The notes under the pieces: model-generated
Databases searched by the model: none
What the model was told of the DNA's origin: nothing
What the model saw: only the letters and a program-made list of their open reading frames with translations
Shown here: one piece after another, positions 5,453-6,851 of the stretch
How the letters are laid out: every line of letters begins with the position of its first letter
Position numbering within the stretch: position 1 is the first letter of the stretch
Program-made: the position numbers and the translations under genes
Source: Verrucomicrobiales bacterium
GTDB lineage: Bacteria > Verrucomicrobiota > Verrucomicrobiia > Limisphaerales > UBA1096
Reading direction: 5' to 3'
Length of the DNA stretch: 6,851 bases
NCBI GenBank assembly: GCA_002708005.1
Contig: PAOJ01000034.1
Coordinates: 17,912-24,762 of the forward strand

Positions 5453-6823
5453 TTATTGTTCGGAGGAAATACTTTGTGCTCTCTCCCTAGCATCTGCAAG
5501 TGCGGGAAGGAGCATTCCTGCGCCGACACTTACAGGAATGACTCCTGCCTGCATCATAACAGAATTAAGAATCCCATTTTGAGAGTGGTTTTCAACCATT
5601 ATGCCATCGGCTTCCATTCGTATAACACCCAGAGTCTGTAAGTTGTAGGAGTTATCTGATTCTAGATCAAGTAAGCCTTCTGGAAGTCCACCTGCGCTCA
5701 TTGCCTGTTTAATTATTGGGCTCATTGTAGAACCAATTTGCTCGCTAGCAAAAAAGAAGTGATTGGCTTTAAGTTCTAGTCCTTTACTTAATTGCTGAAA
5801 TTCTTCTGTCGAACCAAGGTTCTTATTGGAGCCATTTTGTGTAGATACAATTTGCTTGGCTGAATCTTCAGTGCTAGCAATTATAAGGTAATTGCCTAAT
5901 CTAAATACTGCTGGGGCGAGTGGAATTGGAATAGGTAATGGTTCGTTGACAACTAGCATCTCAATTCCAGAAACAGTTTTTTTCTCAATTTCAGGACCTG
6001 TTGTGTTTTCTAAAATATTAAACAGAAGATTACTTATTTTATCGTCTTTAACTTTAACCATTAAAGCGAATTCCATCATTGGTATTTCACCTATTGGAGG
6101 CGGAAGCTGCATCTTTTGCGAGTCGTTAAGTGTAATTAACATGCCAACCTCGCTGTCATAGGATGTAATAAGATCTGTCAGATCCATCTCTGCATTAGCC
6201 ATCTCGATAGCTTGATCAAATTGTTGTTTGAGCATTGGGTTTCCAGCTGCTTTTAGTAAATCAGGAAGCCATTCTAGCAGTTCCTTTAGATTAACTTCAT
6301 GAGAGAATGCTAGTGCTGTATTTTCGGGTAAAAAATTGAGCATTTCAATTTCATGAGGTTCAGAACCCAAGAGAGACCACATTTTTCCATTAGACTTTGC
6401 TGAGTCGTGGTGAATAACCATTTTGTTACGGAACATTCCAGATTCAAGCTCGATACTACTCATGCCGATACCGCTAATATCTTTGATGCCGCTTTGATCG
6501 TACATTGCTTTTCCTATATTCATTCCACTTTGTAACATGGCGGCTTCCGTAGAAGCAGCCTCTATGTTCTTTACGGCCTGAGTCCCAGTGGTTTCAGCAT
6601 ATTTTTCAATCGTAGCAATTACGTCTTCTGTACTGTAATAGACAAAAACGTCGCCATCGGTATCAAGTTTAGAGGTTACTTCTGCAAAACTGTTTGGGAC
6701 TGCGGATTGAGGGCTTTTATTTTCAGATTTGCTTTCAATCTGTTTTTCAGATGAGTCACTACAACTGGTAAAGGCAAAAGCTATACCTGTTACAAATAGT
6801 GTTAGAATATTTCCTTTTTTCAT
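5453..6823 (-). CDS. Predicted lipoprotein with pilin-like hydrophobic C-terminal tail, DUF3352-like
   Basis: Function unknown. The 456-residue protein starts with KK, a hydrophobic core (5-18) and FTSC (18-21), a near-lipobox with Cys21 as the probable lipidation site; Phe at -3 is atypical, so plain signal-peptide or anchor use is possible. A Ser/Lys/Glu-rich linker (22-45) leads to a large exported domain. Segments such as FLPENTALAFSHEV (164-177), SGIEMLVVNEP (285-295) with a Pro-rich strand PIPIPLAP (297-304), and GNYLIIASTEDSAKQIV (310-326) resemble DUF3352-type proteins, from memory only. The C-terminus has a short hydrophobic segment (427-441) running into LLPALADARERAQSIS (438-453), closely like the end of type IV pilin/pseudopilin N-terminal helices in Verrucomicrobiota and Planctomycetes, but here at the wrong end of the protein. 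A CAGGAAA (6840-6834) lies ten bases before the ATG, the one clear Shine-Dalgarno in the window. Confidence 0.75.
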   Translation of the reverse strand: MKKGNILTLFVTGIAFAFTSCSDSSEKQIESKSENKSPQSAVPNSFAEVTSKLDTDGDVFVYYSTEDVIATIEKYAETTGTQAVKNIEAASTEAAMLQSGMNIGKAMYDQSGIKDISGIGMSSIELESGMFRNKMVIHHDSAKSNGKMWSLLGSEPHEIEMLNFLPENTALAFSHEVNLKELLEWLPDLLKAAGNPMLKQQFDQAIEMANAEMDLTDLITSYDSEVGMLITLNDSQKMQLPPPIGEIPMMEFALMVKVKDDKISNLLFNILENTTGPEIEKKTVSGIEMLVVNEPLPIPIPLAPAVFRLGNYLIIASTEDSAKQIVSTQNGSNKNLGSTEEFQQLSKGLELKANHFFFASEQIGSTMSPIIKQAMSAGGLPEGLLDLESDNSYNLQTLGVIRMEADGIMVENHSQNGILNSVMMQAGVIPVSVGAGMLLPALADARERAQSISSEQ

Positions 6824-6833
6824 TTTAAAATTA

Positions 6834-6840
6834 TTTCCTG
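6834..6840 (-). promoter_or_regulatory. Ribosome-binding site of the lipoprotein gene
   Basis: CAGGAAA on the minus strand, with a ten-base AT-rich spacer before the ATG at 6823. The spacing is slightly long but usable, and it supports this start. The other starts in the window lack a comparable motif. Confidence 0.55.
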
Positions 6841-6851
6841 AATAATTATTA

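Noticed and set aside
5400..5641. Small plus-strand open frames near the lipoprotein 3' end
   Set aside because: They overlap the antisense of the lipoprotein gene and the adjacent gap, have no family resemblance and no ribosome-binding site.

Overview
The window is AT-rich bacterial chromosome with eight protein genes (one cut by the left edge), tightly packed, with no RNA genes, insertion sequences or CRISPR. The lone glycogen-binding (CBM48) protein, the GICVGYQ form of HisH, and a lipoprotein ending in an LLPALADARERAQ-type tail together suggest Verrucomicrobiota, probably a marine Opitutae-like lineage. This placement rests on remembered family resemblance, not on a marker gene, and is moderate at best. 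Only one of the eight genes has a clear Shine-Dalgarno sequence near its start.

Left block (1-3164). Two units diverge from a 105-bp spacer (1765-1869). Leftward: an FkbM-family methyltransferase (GTG start) followed one base later by a PfkB-family fructokinase-like sugar kinase that runs off the window. Rightward: a CmcI-family (cephalosporin hydroxylase/rhamnosyl O-methyltransferase type) protein whose stop overlaps the start of hisH (ATGA). Two SAM-type methyltransferases and a sugar kinase side by side look like the edge of a surface-glycan or secondary-metabolite cluster. HisH supplies ammonia from glutamine, either to HisF in histidine synthesis or to a sugar-amidation partner; no hisF is in the window. 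The spacer holds two inverted repeats, one a long stem directly before the cmcI-like start.

Middle (3165-3984). A Mn-type superoxide dismutase on the plus strand follows a 131-bp gap containing several small inverted repeats and is closed by a strong intrinsic terminator.

Right block (3985-6851). Three minus-strand genes: a lipoprotein with a pilin-like C-terminal tail, a 3-hydroxyisobutyrate dehydrogenase-family oxidoreductase ending in its own terminator, and the 102-residue CBM48 protein, convergent with sod. These look like separately transcribed housekeeping or accessory genes rather than one pathway.

No clearly new multi-gene system is visible. The best leads are the pilin-like tail on the lipoprotein, the methyltransferase-hisH coupling, and the structured leader before the cmcI-like gene.
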